From NCBI GenBank assembly GCA_036495095.1, contig DASXNK010000014.1, positions 1 through 61,362 of the forward strand: a DNA stretch of 61,362 nt, written 5' to 3'. Source of the DNA: Candidatus Dormiibacterota bacterium (GTDB lineage Bacteria; Chloroflexota; Dormibacteria; Aeolococcales; Aeolococcaceae). Shown piece by piece: positions 47,617 to 55,456 of the stretch; positions within the stretch are counted from its first letter, which is position 1, and the number at the start of each line of letters is the position of its first letter. Below the pieces are notes generated by a model. It did no database searches. It worked only from the letters and a program-made list of their open reading frames with translations, and was not told the origin of the DNA. The translations under genes and the position numbers were made by a program.

Positions 47617-49158
47617 TCACCGAGGCTCGGCGGCGCCGGGCGAGCCGGTGGCGGCGGGCAGCGCCGGGACCAGGGTGACGAGGCCGCCGCGGGCGCGATG
47701 CGCCCGGACCCAGCCGGTGAGCAGGTCGAGGGCGGCGTGGTCGATGTGGCCGACCTCGTCGAGATGGAGGTGCAGCTCCCGCTCCGGCGCGACCTGCTCG
47801 AGGGCGGCGGCGAGCGCCGGGAGGCGGACGAAGGTGGCCGAGCCGCGGAGGCGCAGGGTGGTCCTCGCCGAGGCCGGGTCGTGGGCGAGGTCGACGTCGA
47901 TGTGGGAAAGACGGAGCAGGAGCATCCCGGCGGCGGCGAGCAGGCCGAGCAGCACCCCGGTGAGCAGGTCGATGGCGACGATGCCGGCGACGGTGACGGC
48001 GTAGACGGCGAGCTCGCCCCGCCCGTGGCCGGCGAGCTGGCGGACCGCCGCGCGGTCGATGAGCGTCCACCCGGTGACGACCAGCACCGCGGCCAGGCTC
48101 GAGATCGGCACCAGCCGGAGGACGCCCGGGGCGAGGGTGACCAGGGCGAGGAGCCACAGCGCATGGAGCACGGTCGAGGCCCGGGTGTGGCCGCCGGCTC
48201 GCACGTTCGCGCTGGACCGGACGATGACTGCGGTCATCGGGAGGGCGCCGAGGGCGCCGCAGATCAGGTTGCCGATGCCCTGGGCGCGCAGCTCCCGGTC
48301 GTGGTCGGTCCGTGCCCCCCCGTGGAGGCGGTCGACCGCCCCCGCGCAGAGCAGCGTCTCGGCGCTGGCGACGAGGGCGAGGACCGCGGCCCTGACCCAG
48401 GTGTCGGCGCGGGCGAGGAGCGACAGGGCCGCGTGGCCCAGTGGGTGCGCGGCGCTGAGCAGCCGGTCGGGGATGCCCACGCGGGCGACCGGGAGGCCGG
48501 CGAGGTTGGCGACCGCGGTGGCGGCGACGACGCCCACCAGCGTGGCCGGGACCAGCCCCAGCCGCCCCGACGCCCACCGCCTCCAGGCGAGGAGCACGGC
48601 GATGGTCAGCAGCCCCACCAGGGCGGCCTCGGTGTGCGGCGCGTCGACGGGGAGCACCATGGCCAGGGATCGGGGGACGGCCAGGAGGTTGCCGAGGCCG
48701 CTCTCCCGCGGATGGGCGCCGACCATGACGTGCACCTGCCCCGCGATGATCAGCACGCCGATGCCGGCCAGCATCCCGTGGACCAGGGACGGGGGCACCG
48801 CTCGCGACCAGCGGCCCCGGCGGGCCAGCCCCGCGGCGAACTGGAGCACGCCCGCGGCGAGAACGACCGCCGAGAGGAGCACCAGGCCACCCTCGCGGAC
48901 GATCTCGGCGACGAGCACGGTCAGGCCGGCGGCGGGACCGCTGACCGAGACCGGCGAGCCCTGCAGGAACCCGACGACCAGGCCGCCGACCACACCGGTG
49001 ACGAGCCCGAGGGCGGGCGGGACGCCCGACGCCAGGGCGATCCCCAGGCAGAGCGGCAGGGCCACGAGGACGACGACGACCGACGCGAAGAGGTCGTCGA
49101 GGAAGCGGGGGCCTCGCCCTCGCTCGGGCGAGGCCGAAAGTGATGCGGTGTCGTGCAT
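47617..49158 (-). CDS. SulP-family anion transporter with STAS domain
   Basis: 513 residues. The membrane domain of about 10-12 helices (about 20-410) has SulP motifs (ALPLCLGIALASGVPPALG, SVSGPAAGLTVLV, VNL-like LICGALGALPMTAVIVRSSANV, RAGGHTRAS). A C-terminal STAS domain (about 425-505; HLHLDEVGHIDHAALDLL) completes the architecture. It may move bicarbonate, sulfate or a dicarboxylate. The ATG at 49158 has a TACCTT box 6 bp upstream. The nearby marR gene is downstream on the same strand. Confidence 0.9.
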   Translation of the reverse strand: MHDTASLSASPERGRGPRFLDDLFASVVVVLVALPLCLGIALASGVPPALGLVTGVVGGLVVGFLQGSPVSVSGPAAGLTVLVAEIVREGGLVLLSAVVLAAGVLQFAAGLARRGRWSRAVPPSLVHGMLAGIGVLIIAGQVHVMVGAHPRESGLGNLLAVPRSLAMVLPVDAPHTEAALVGLLTIAVLLAWRRWASGRLGLVPATLVGVVAATAVANLAGLPVARVGIPDRLLSAAHPLGHAALSLLARADTWVRAAVLALVASAETLLCAGAVDRLHGGARTDHDRELRAQGIGNLICGALGALPMTAVIVRSSANVRAGGHTRASTVLHALWLLALVTLAPGVLRLVPISSLAAVLVVTGWTLIDRAAVRQLAGHGRGELAVYAVTVAGIVAIDLLTGVLLGLLAAAGMLLLRLSHIDVDLAHDPASARTTLRLRGSATFVRLPALAAALEQVAPERELHLHLDEVGHIDHAALDLLTGWVRAHRARGGLVTLVPALPAATGSPGAAEPR

Positions 49159-49164
49159 GCGCCG

Positions 49165-49193
49165 AAGGTATGCGACGGCCCGCGCGGCGTCAC
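49165..49193 (-). promoter_or_regulatory. Possible promoter of the SulP gene, leaderless type
   Basis: On the minus strand GTGACG (49188-49193), a 17-bp spacer and TACCTT (49165-49170), then 6 bp to the ATG at 49158. Confidence 0.38.
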
Positions 49194-49375
49194 CGGACGC
49201 CGGTGGGAACCCGATGACCGGACGGTCGACAGAACCACCAGCCCCGGGGGACGCTGGTGCGCGCCGACCAAGGCGGCCGGCGCGCCGGGCTCGAGCCGGG
49301 CACATGAGCGCGGCTCCCCAGGACCCGGCGCCCATACGCTCATCGAATACCGTCGCCGCAGCGAGGCCGAATGGC

Positions 49376-49405
49376 TTGACATGTGACCATATGGTCACGT
49401 ATAGT
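49376..49405 (+). promoter_or_regulatory. Promoter with a perfect 16-bp palindromic operator, SRPBCC gene
   Basis: TTGACA (49376-49381), an 18-bp spacer and TATAGT (49400-49405). The spacer holds the perfect palindrome GTGACCATATGGTCAC (49383-49398), so a bound repressor would block polymerase. The predicted start near 49412 leaves about 41 nt of leader before the ATG. No regulator gene lies next to it. Confidence 0.75.
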
Positions 49406-49452
49406 TGGCCCACGGCGGGCTCCGAGCTCGACAACACCTGGGGGACAGCGCC

Positions 49453-49908
49453 ATGCAGAAGGTCTTCGAGATCTACATCAAGACCAGCCCGGAGCGCCTC
49501 TGGGAGGCGATCACCGACAGCGAGATGCGGAGCAAGTACACCTTCGGCTGCCGCATCACCTCGGACTGGGCCCCGGGCTCTCGCTACGAGCAGAGCCACC
49601 CGTCCCACCCCGAGCTGCTCGGCGAGGGCGAGATCCTCGAGGCCGACCCGCCGCGGCGGCTGATCCAGAGCATGGTGGCCCTCTGGAGCGAGGACGTGCG
49701 CAGCGAGGGCACCTCGAGGGTGACCTGGGAGATCGAACCCGTCGGCGACTCCTGCCGGCTGACGGTCACCCACGATCAGCTGCGCGAGGGGGCCAACGAC
49801 CAGCTCTACGGTGGCTGGCCGATGATCCTCTCCGGCCTGAAGACGCTGCTCGAGACCGGCGAGCTGCTCACCACCCCCGGGTCGCTGATGTACGCGCGAC
49901 CCGCCTGA
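49453..49908 (+). CDS. SRPBCC/AHSA1-like ligand-binding protein
   Basis: 151 residues. VFEIYIKTSPERLWEAITD at the start, then EILEADPPRRLIQSMVALWSED, RVTWEIEPVGDSCRLTVTHDQL and GGWPMILSGLKTLLETGE match the AHSA1 branch of the START-like fold. Homologues are often paired with ArsR repressors that use similar palindromes, but no arsR is present here. The ATG at 49453 has GGGGGAC about 6 bp upstream. The 294-bp gap to the divergent SulP gene contains the operator and nothing else recognised. Confidence 0.88.
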   Translation: MQKVFEIYIKTSPERLWEAITDSEMRSKYTFGCRITSDWAPGSRYEQSHPSHPELLGEGEILEADPPRRLIQSMVALWSEDVRSEGTSRVTWEIEPVGDSCRLTVTHDQLREGANDQLYGGWPMILSGLKTLLETGELLTTPGSLMYARPA

Positions 49909-50065
49909 CCGCGCCGCTGCCCGACGCCGGGCGGGGGAACAGGGCGACCGCCCGTCGGTGCGGCGGACACGGTCCCGAAGTCCGGCGATGCGGGGCGGTC
50001 GATCAGCCGCGGATCCCGGCGCAGCAGCATAGAGGGGTTCACAGGACCAGTGAGGAGTGCACCCG

Positions 50066-51316
50066 ATGACGCGTGAGGGCAGCGTCGGCATCAGCGACCG
50101 GGTCCGCGACCACACCGAGCGGTTCCGCCGCCTCCTCGACGATGAGGTCGCACCGCTGGAGCAGCAGCTCGCCGGCAGGGGCGTCGGCACCGCCGGGCAG
50201 CCGCACCTGGACGAGGCCGGGCGGATGCACCCGGAGGTCTGGGAGGCGCGCCGAGAGGTGCAGCGCCGTGCCGCCAGAGCCGGTCTGTACGCGCCGCACA
50301 CCGCCGCGGAGGTGGGTGGGGGCGGCTTCTCGCGGGTGGAGATGCACCACGTCGAGGAGTTCGTCTACCGGCATTCCGGTCTGGGTCTCGGGCTGGCGGC
50401 GCTGGCCTGGACCGAGGGTCCCAGCCCGGCGTTCGAGCACTGCTCGGCGGCGGCGCGCGAGCGGTACCTGACCCCGCTGATCGACGGCGAGATCACCGCG
50501 GCGTTCGCCAACACCGAGCCGGACGTCGGCTCCGACGTGCTGCGGATGTCGACCCGGGCCCGACCCGACGGCGGCGACTGGATCGTCAGCGGGCGCAAGT
50601 CCTGGATCACCAACGCGCACTTCGCCGATGTCGTGGCGGTGGTGGCGGTCACGGAGCCCGGTGCGGGCACCAGGTCGCTGTCGATGTTCCTGGTCGACGG
50701 CGACGCCCCCGGGTTCCGCCGCGGCCGCGACATCCCCACGATGCTCGACGACGGACTGACCGGCGAGCTCGAGCTCACCGACGTCCGGGTGCCGGCGGAG
50801 AACGTCGTCGGGCAGATCGGCGACGGCTTCGCGCTGGCGATGTCGTGGATCAACTGGCGGCGGCTGTGCCGGGGCGGGATGTGTGCGGGCTGGGGGGCGT
50901 GGCTTCTCGACCGCGCGCTCGCCTACGCCCAGGAGCGGAGGTCCGGAGGCCGGCCGATCGCCTCGCTGCAGGCGGTGCAGCACCTGCTGGCGAGCATGGA
51001 CGCCGACATCTACCAGGCCCGGGCCGCGTCGCTGGTCGCCCAGGCCGAGCTCGACGAGCTGGGGCCCTTCCGCATCCCGCTGCACCCCGACGCCCCCCGG
51101 CTGATCAGCCTGGTCAAGCTGATCAACGACGAGGCCTTCTTCCGGGTCGCGGACAACGCGGTGCAGGCCCGCGGCGCCCGGGGGCTGCTGCGCGGCTCCC
51201 CCGAGGAGAAGCTGTTCCGGGTGGCGCGGAACCTGCGCATCCCGGCCGGGACCGTGGAGATCCAGCGCAACGCCATCGCCCGCGGCCTGCTGCGCCACCG
51301 GGAGCCGGTGTCGTGA
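50066..51316 (+). CDS. Acyl-CoA dehydrogenase family protein
   Basis: 416 residues. Typical parts are AFANTEPDVGSDVLRM, WIVSGRKSWITNAHFADVVAVVAVT, LDDGLTGELELTDVRVPAENVVG and the C-terminal helical domain ending in FRVARNLRIPAGTVEIQRNAIARGL (the flavin/substrate region). FAD-dependent alpha,beta-dehydrogenation of an acyl-CoA is the family reaction. The ATG at 50066 follows GAGGAG. It is the first gene of an operon with 4-bp overlaps. Confidence 0.9.
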   Translation: MTREGSVGISDRVRDHTERFRRLLDDEVAPLEQQLAGRGVGTAGQPHLDEAGRMHPEVWEARREVQRRAARAGLYAPHTAAEVGGGGFSRVEMHHVEEFVYRHSGLGLGLAALAWTEGPSPAFEHCSAAARERYLTPLIDGEITAAFANTEPDVGSDVLRMSTRARPDGGDWIVSGRKSWITNAHFADVVAVVAVTEPGAGTRSLSMFLVDGDAPGFRRGRDIPTMLDDGLTGELELTDVRVPAENVVGQIGDGFALAMSWINWRRLCRGGMCAGWGAWLLDRALAYAQERRSGGRPIASLQAVQHLLASMDADIYQARAASLVAQAELDELGPFRIPLHPDAPRLISLVKLINDEAFFRVADNAVQARGARGLLRGSPEEKLFRVARNLRIPAGTVEIQRNAIARGLLRHREPVS

Positions 51317-51867
51317 GCACCCCGGCGGCTGCCCTGGCGTGCGTGACCGGGCGTTTCCAGCCGGTGCACGCCCAGCACCTGGAGCTGTTCGAGATCGCCC
51401 TGCGCGGCGCCGACCGGCTGGTGGTGGCGATCACCAACCCCGACCCCGGCGCGCTCCGCGAGGAGGCGACCTCGGCGCACCGGCACCGGCCCTCGGCCAA
51501 CCCCTTCAGCTACTACGAGCGGGTTCGGATGCTCGAGGCCGCGCTCGCCGACCGCGGCCTCGTCGAGCGGACCACGATGGTGCCGTTCGACCTCACCCGG
51601 CCCGAGCACTGGCCCGGCTACGTGCCCCTGCACGCCCGGCACCTGGTGCGCGCCTACAGCGACTGGGAACGGCGGAAGGCGGGGCTGCTCGCCGCTGCCG
51701 GATACGCCGTCCAGGTCATCGAGGGTGACCCGGTCGGGCGTCTGTCCGGGACCGTCATCCGAGCCCGGATCGAGCAGGGCTCGGACTGGGAGGAGCTGGT
51801 GCCCGCCGCGGTGGTCCCGGTGCTCAAGACCCTGCTCACCCCGGTCACGACAGCCGACCGGCGATGA
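51313..51867 (+). CDS. Nucleotidyltransferase resembling nicotinamide-nucleotide adenylyltransferase (NadM type)
   Basis: 184 residues. Cytidylyltransferase-fold motif GRFQPVHAQH (14-23) in place of the classical HxGH, and LSGTVIR (about 153-159) matching the ISGTxxR motif. Related enzymes make NAD from NMN, or couple CTP to phosphonates. The GTG start overlaps the dehydrogenase stop (GTGA). Context with an archaeal-type phosphoglycerate mutase raises the possibility of a role other than NAD synthesis. Confidence 0.83.
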   Translation: MSTPAAALACVTGRFQPVHAQHLELFEIALRGADRLVVAITNPDPGALREEATSAHRHRPSANPFSYYERVRMLEAALADRGLVERTTMVPFDLTRPEHWPGYVPLHARHLVRAYSDWERRKAGLLAAAGYAVQVIEGDPVGRLSGTVIRARIEQGSDWEELVPAAVVPVLKTLLTPVTTADRR

Positions 51868-53186
51868 GACCGGCCAGCGACCGAGACGACCGCCTGCCGA
51901 TCGTCCTGGTCGTGCTCGACGGGCTGGGCGACCGGCCGATCCCGGAGCTCGGCGGGCGCACCCCGGCCGAGGCCGCGCACACCCCGAACCTCGACGCGCT
52001 CGCCCGGGCCGGTGCCAGCGGCTGGCACCTGCCCTTCGGCTGGGGCCGCGCCCCGACCTCCGAGCTCGCGCACTGGGCGATGTTCGGCTTCGCCGGCGTC
52101 CCGTTCCCCGGCCGCGCGGTGCTGGAGGCCCTCGGCGCCGGCCTGCCGGTCGTCCCCAACACCGCCGTCGCCCACGCCGCGCTGCGAACCTCCTGCCGCG
52201 AGCGCGACCTGCTCTGGATCACCGGCCGGGCGGGCCGGGCGGACGAGTCCGACGCGGCCGCGCTGCTGGCCGAGCTCGAGCCCGTGCTCGCCCCCCTCGA
52301 GGTGCGGCTGCAGCCGCTCGGTGGCGGTGGCGAGGCGCTGCTGACCTCGCCCGCCCACGCCAATGCGGACGTGACCGACTCCGACCCGTTCTTCGAGACC
52401 CTCCACCCCTGGCTGCGGCCCCTGCCCACCAGCCCGCGCGGCGCGGCCTTCGCCGAGGCGCTGACCGCGGTCCTGGGTGCCGCGCGCGCCCACCTCGTGG
52501 CCAGCGGGGTCAACGCGGCCCGGCGGCAGCGCGGGCTCCCCGCGCTGGATGTGCTCACCACGAAGTGGGCGGGGACGCGCGGGGAGATCCCGAGCTTCGT
52601 CGAGCAGGTCGGAGTCGCCGGCGCGGCGGTCACCGGCACCCGCCTCTACCGAGGCCTCGCCGCCGCGCTCGGCATGTCCGCGATCCATCTCCCAGCCGTC
52701 GACGACCTCGAGTCGGACCTCGCGTCCCGGGTGCAGGCCGCGACCGAGCTGGTCGCCGGCGGGGCACGGTTCGTGCACGTGCACACCAAGGCGACGGACG
52801 AGGCCGGCCACAGCAAGCAGCCCCACGCCAAGCGGGACGTGCTGACGGCGGTCGACCGGGGCCTCGCCGGCCTGTCCGGGCTGGCGGCGGGCGCGATCGT
52901 CGCGGTCACCGGCGACCACGCCACCCCGTCCACCCACGGGGTGATGCACGCCGGTGAGCCGACCCCGCTCGTCGTCGCCGGCCCCACCGTGCGGGCCGAC
53001 GAGGTGACCGAGTTCGGGGAGAGGCCCGCCCACCGAGGCTGGTACGGCCACATCCGCGCCGACGAGCTGCTCCCTCTGCTGCTCGGCCAGGCCAACCGGC
53101 CCGTCCTCCTCGGCCACCGGATCACGCCGCGCCCGGTCATCGCCCTCGCCGACCACCCGGAACCGCTGCGCGTCCCGGAGCCCTGA
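51864..53186 (+). CDS. 2,3-bisphosphoglycerate-independent phosphoglycerate mutase, archaeal (ApgM) type
   Basis: 440 residues of the alkaline-phosphatase superfamily. VVLDGLGDRP (metal Asp), HTPNLDALARAGASG, a nucleophile Ser in TSELAHW, HVHTKATDEAGH and VTGDHATPS (metal His/Asp) are present. ApgM interconverts 2- and 3-phosphoglycerate, although operon relatives can act on phosphonate analogues. The ATG overlaps the nucleotidyltransferase stop (ATGA). It ends the three-gene operon. Confidence 0.88.
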   Translation: MRPASDRDDRLPIVLVVLDGLGDRPIPELGGRTPAEAAHTPNLDALARAGASGWHLPFGWGRAPTSELAHWAMFGFAGVPFPGRAVLEALGAGLPVVPNTAVAHAALRTSCRERDLLWITGRAGRADESDAAALLAELEPVLAPLEVRLQPLGGGGEALLTSPAHANADVTDSDPFFETLHPWLRPLPTSPRGAAFAEALTAVLGAARAHLVASGVNAARRQRGLPALDVLTTKWAGTRGEIPSFVEQVGVAGAAVTGTRLYRGLAAALGMSAIHLPAVDDLESDLASRVQAATELVAGGARFVHVHTKATDEAGHSKQPHAKRDVLTAVDRGLAGLSGLAAGAIVAVTGDHATPSTHGVMHAGEPTPLVVAGPTVRADEVTEFGERPAHRGWYGHIRADELLPLLLGQANRPVLLGHRITPRPVIALADHPEPLRVPEP

Positions 53187-53285
53187 GCTCGAGGCCGCGG
53201 TGTGCGGTCGCGCCTTCCACGACTCGGACGATGGCCACTCGCCGGGTGACCGCTTCGACACGGCGTCCCGGTCGCGCCGGCACCG

Positions 53286-53774
53286 CTACTTCAGGGCGAA
53301 CTCACCGACACCCTTGACCTGGGTGACGGGGTTGAGGACGCAGTCCCCCTTCGTCGGGGTGAGCTCGATGGTGCCCTTCGTCCGGCTGCCCTCGAAGTCG
53401 GCATGGACGACCCCACCCTTGGTGGACGGCTGGCCGAAGGTGATCTTGATGTGATCGGTGAAGGTCCTGCCGCCGATGGTGAAGGTGGGGTCGCCCTCGG
53501 CGACGCCGCCACCCTGGCAGGTCCCCGACACCGTGCCGCTGTCGGTGTAGTCCCCGGAGCCGCTGATGCCGCCACTGCACATGGCGGTGCCGCCGCCCGG
53601 GTCGGTGAAGGTGCCGGTGCTGGACTGGAAGGAGAGGCCGGGGCTCAGGTTGGGGACGTGCTGGAACGTGCAGTGGGTCCCCGAATCCGCTCGGGAGTGG
53701 GTGACCCCGACGGCGCCGACGGCGCCAAGGCCGAGGGTCACCGTGGCTGCGAACATGACGGCCCTGCGCACCAT
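53286..53774 (-). CDS. Small secreted protein, cysteine-containing beta-rich
   Basis: 162 residues. A signal peptide (about 1-29, ending SRAD) is followed by a beta-rich domain with four cysteines (HCTFQH, AMCSGG, GTCQGG, DCVLNP) likely forming two disulfides. GAGGAGA lies before the ATG at 53774; the longer frame to 53927 lacks support. No family recognised. A subtilase gene lies directly upstream on the same strand, with 171 bp between. Confidence 0.68.
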   Translation of the reverse strand: MVRRAVMFAATVTLGLGAVGAVGVTHSRADSGTHCTFQHVPNLSPGLSFQSSTGTFTDPGGGTAMCSGGISGSGDYTDSGTVSGTCQGGGVAEGDPTFTIGGRTFTDHIKITFGQPSTKGGVVHADFEGSRTKGTIELTPTKGDCVLNPVTQVKGVGEFALK

Positions 53775-53945
53775 GGGGTTCTCCTCAGCGGCGCCCACGA
53801 CCTGGGCGGGGACCCCGATGGTCGCATTCGCGGGTTGAGCCGAGATACGTGCAAAAGCAGGAGGGCCTCCGAGGAGTTCCTTCCCCAGTCGTCCTGAACC
53901 GCAACCCAGGTCGGGCAGGCGCTGCACATCCTGAAGAGGGCGACG

Positions 53946-55256
53946 TCAGTACCCGGTGTCGTGTGCCAGGTTGCCGTAGTACTTCCCGGCGATCGGGTGG
54001 CTCGTGTCGCCCAGGAAGCCCTGGTCCGCCGGTCGGGCGGCGGCGTCGGCCCGGAGCCTGGCGATGATCCGGGCCGGCGTCATGCCGGTGCAGGGGCCGG
54101 CGTCGATGCAGCGGGCGACAAGGCCTGCGACGTGGGGCGAGGCCATGGAGGTGCCGGAGATCGTCTTGGTCCCGCCGTCGTTCCATGTCGAGGTGATGCA
54201 GACGCCGGGAGCGGCGATGGTGTGGTTGGCGTCGGCCGAGCCGGGGACGGCGTAGTCGGAGAAGGTGGCGGCGGTGTCGTCCTTCTGCCGGCCGCTGCAC
54301 GGGCTCGTGGACACGAGGCCGCCCGGCTTGCCGTCGAAGTCGGCCATGGCGGTGACCGCAAGCACCTCGCCATAGGCGGCCGGCGCCGAGCCGGCCAGGT
54401 CCCCACTCTCGTTGCCGGCGGCGGCCACGACGGTCACGCCGGCACCGGTCACCCGGCAGACCGCGGTGTGCAACGGGTCCTGGTCCGTTGCGCCGCAGTT
54501 GCCGTCGTCCGACCCCTGGCCGCCGAGGCTCATGTTGACCACCTTGATGTTGTCGGCGGCGGCGTTCTTGGCCACCCAGTTGAGCCCGCAGATCACGGCC
54601 GAGGTGCTTCCCGACCCGTCGGCGTCGAAGACCCGGACGGCGTAGAGCGGGGTGCCAGGCGAGACGCCGATCACGCCGGGGATCCCCCTGCCGGCCACGA
54701 TGCCGGCGACGTGGGTGCCGTGGCCGTTGTCGTCGGCCGTGCTGCCGGAGAGGTCGCCGGACGAGGAGGAGCAGTCGTGACCGCCGACAACATTGAGGTC
54801 GGGCCGGTTCATGATCCCGGTGTCGAGGAGGGCGACCGCCGCCTTCCTGGCCGGGGAGGTCGTGACCGCGACCGTGCCGTCGGGGTTGAGCGCGGGTGCG
54901 GCGCCGATCCGGGCAACGCCGGTGGGCACCGCTGGGAGCGTCGCCGGCGTCGTGCCGGCGAGGAGCTGGACGGGCCGATCAGGCGTGACATAGGCGACCC
55001 GTGGGTCATGCTGGAGGGTGCCGAGGGCGAGCCGCGGGAGCGACACGACGAGGGTGTCGACCGTCCCGAAGAGGCTGTCGACGGTGGCGCCCAGCCCGGT
55101 CGCGGTGCTGGCCACGTCCGAGGCCACGGCGGAGCTCTTGAGGACGACGACGTACCGCGAGGTCCCGGGGGCGGAGTCTCCCGCCACCGAAGAGAGCGAC
55201 ATCGCCACCGGGGCGACGCACAACGCGAGCACGGAAACCAGCCATCGACGGCGCAT
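53946..55256 (-). CDS. Secreted subtilisin-like serine protease (S8) with I9-type propeptide
   Basis: 436 residues. A signal peptide (about 1-26), an inhibitor_I9-like propeptide (about 33-95) and the catalytic domain. The triad is Asp145 (LLDTGI), His179 (NGHGTHVAG) and Ser370 (GTSMASPH), with oxyanion Asn282. It is an extracellular endoprotease, activated by propeptide removal. GGAGG precedes the ATG at 55256. The 200-bp region upstream to the luxR stop shows no clear promoter box. Confidence 0.93.
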   Translation of the reverse strand: MRRRWLVSVLALCVAPVAMSLSSVAGDSAPGTSRYVVVLKSSAVASDVASTATGLGATVDSLFGTVDTLVVSLPRLALGTLQHDPRVAYVTPDRPVQLLAGTTPATLPAVPTGVARIGAAPALNPDGTVAVTTSPARKAAVALLDTGIMNRPDLNVVGGHDCSSSSGDLSGSTADDNGHGTHVAGIVAGRGIPGVIGVSPGTPLYAVRVFDADGSGSTSAVICGLNWVAKNAAADNIKVVNMSLGGQGSDDGNCGATDQDPLHTAVCRVTGAGVTVVAAAGNESGDLAGSAPAAYGEVLAVTAMADFDGKPGGLVSTSPCSGRQKDDTAATFSDYAVPGSADANHTIAAPGVCITSTWNDGGTKTISGTSMASPHVAGLVARCIDAGPCTGMTPARIIARLRADAAARPADQGFLGDTSHPIAGKYYGNLAHDTGY

Positions 55257-55456
55257 CGCTCGACCTCCCTACTCGACTGCTGGACCGGAGGCGGGGGCCT
55301 CCGGCGCGCGCCGCGATCAGACGGGATGTCGCAGCAGTCCGCTCGAACTGGCACGTGAGCCCGGCGCGACCGCCGAACTGTGATCGAGACTATCGGCGGG
55401 ACGGTCGGGGTCGGACTGTCCGTCGGTACCGTGTCCATCGGCCCGACGGACGGGGT

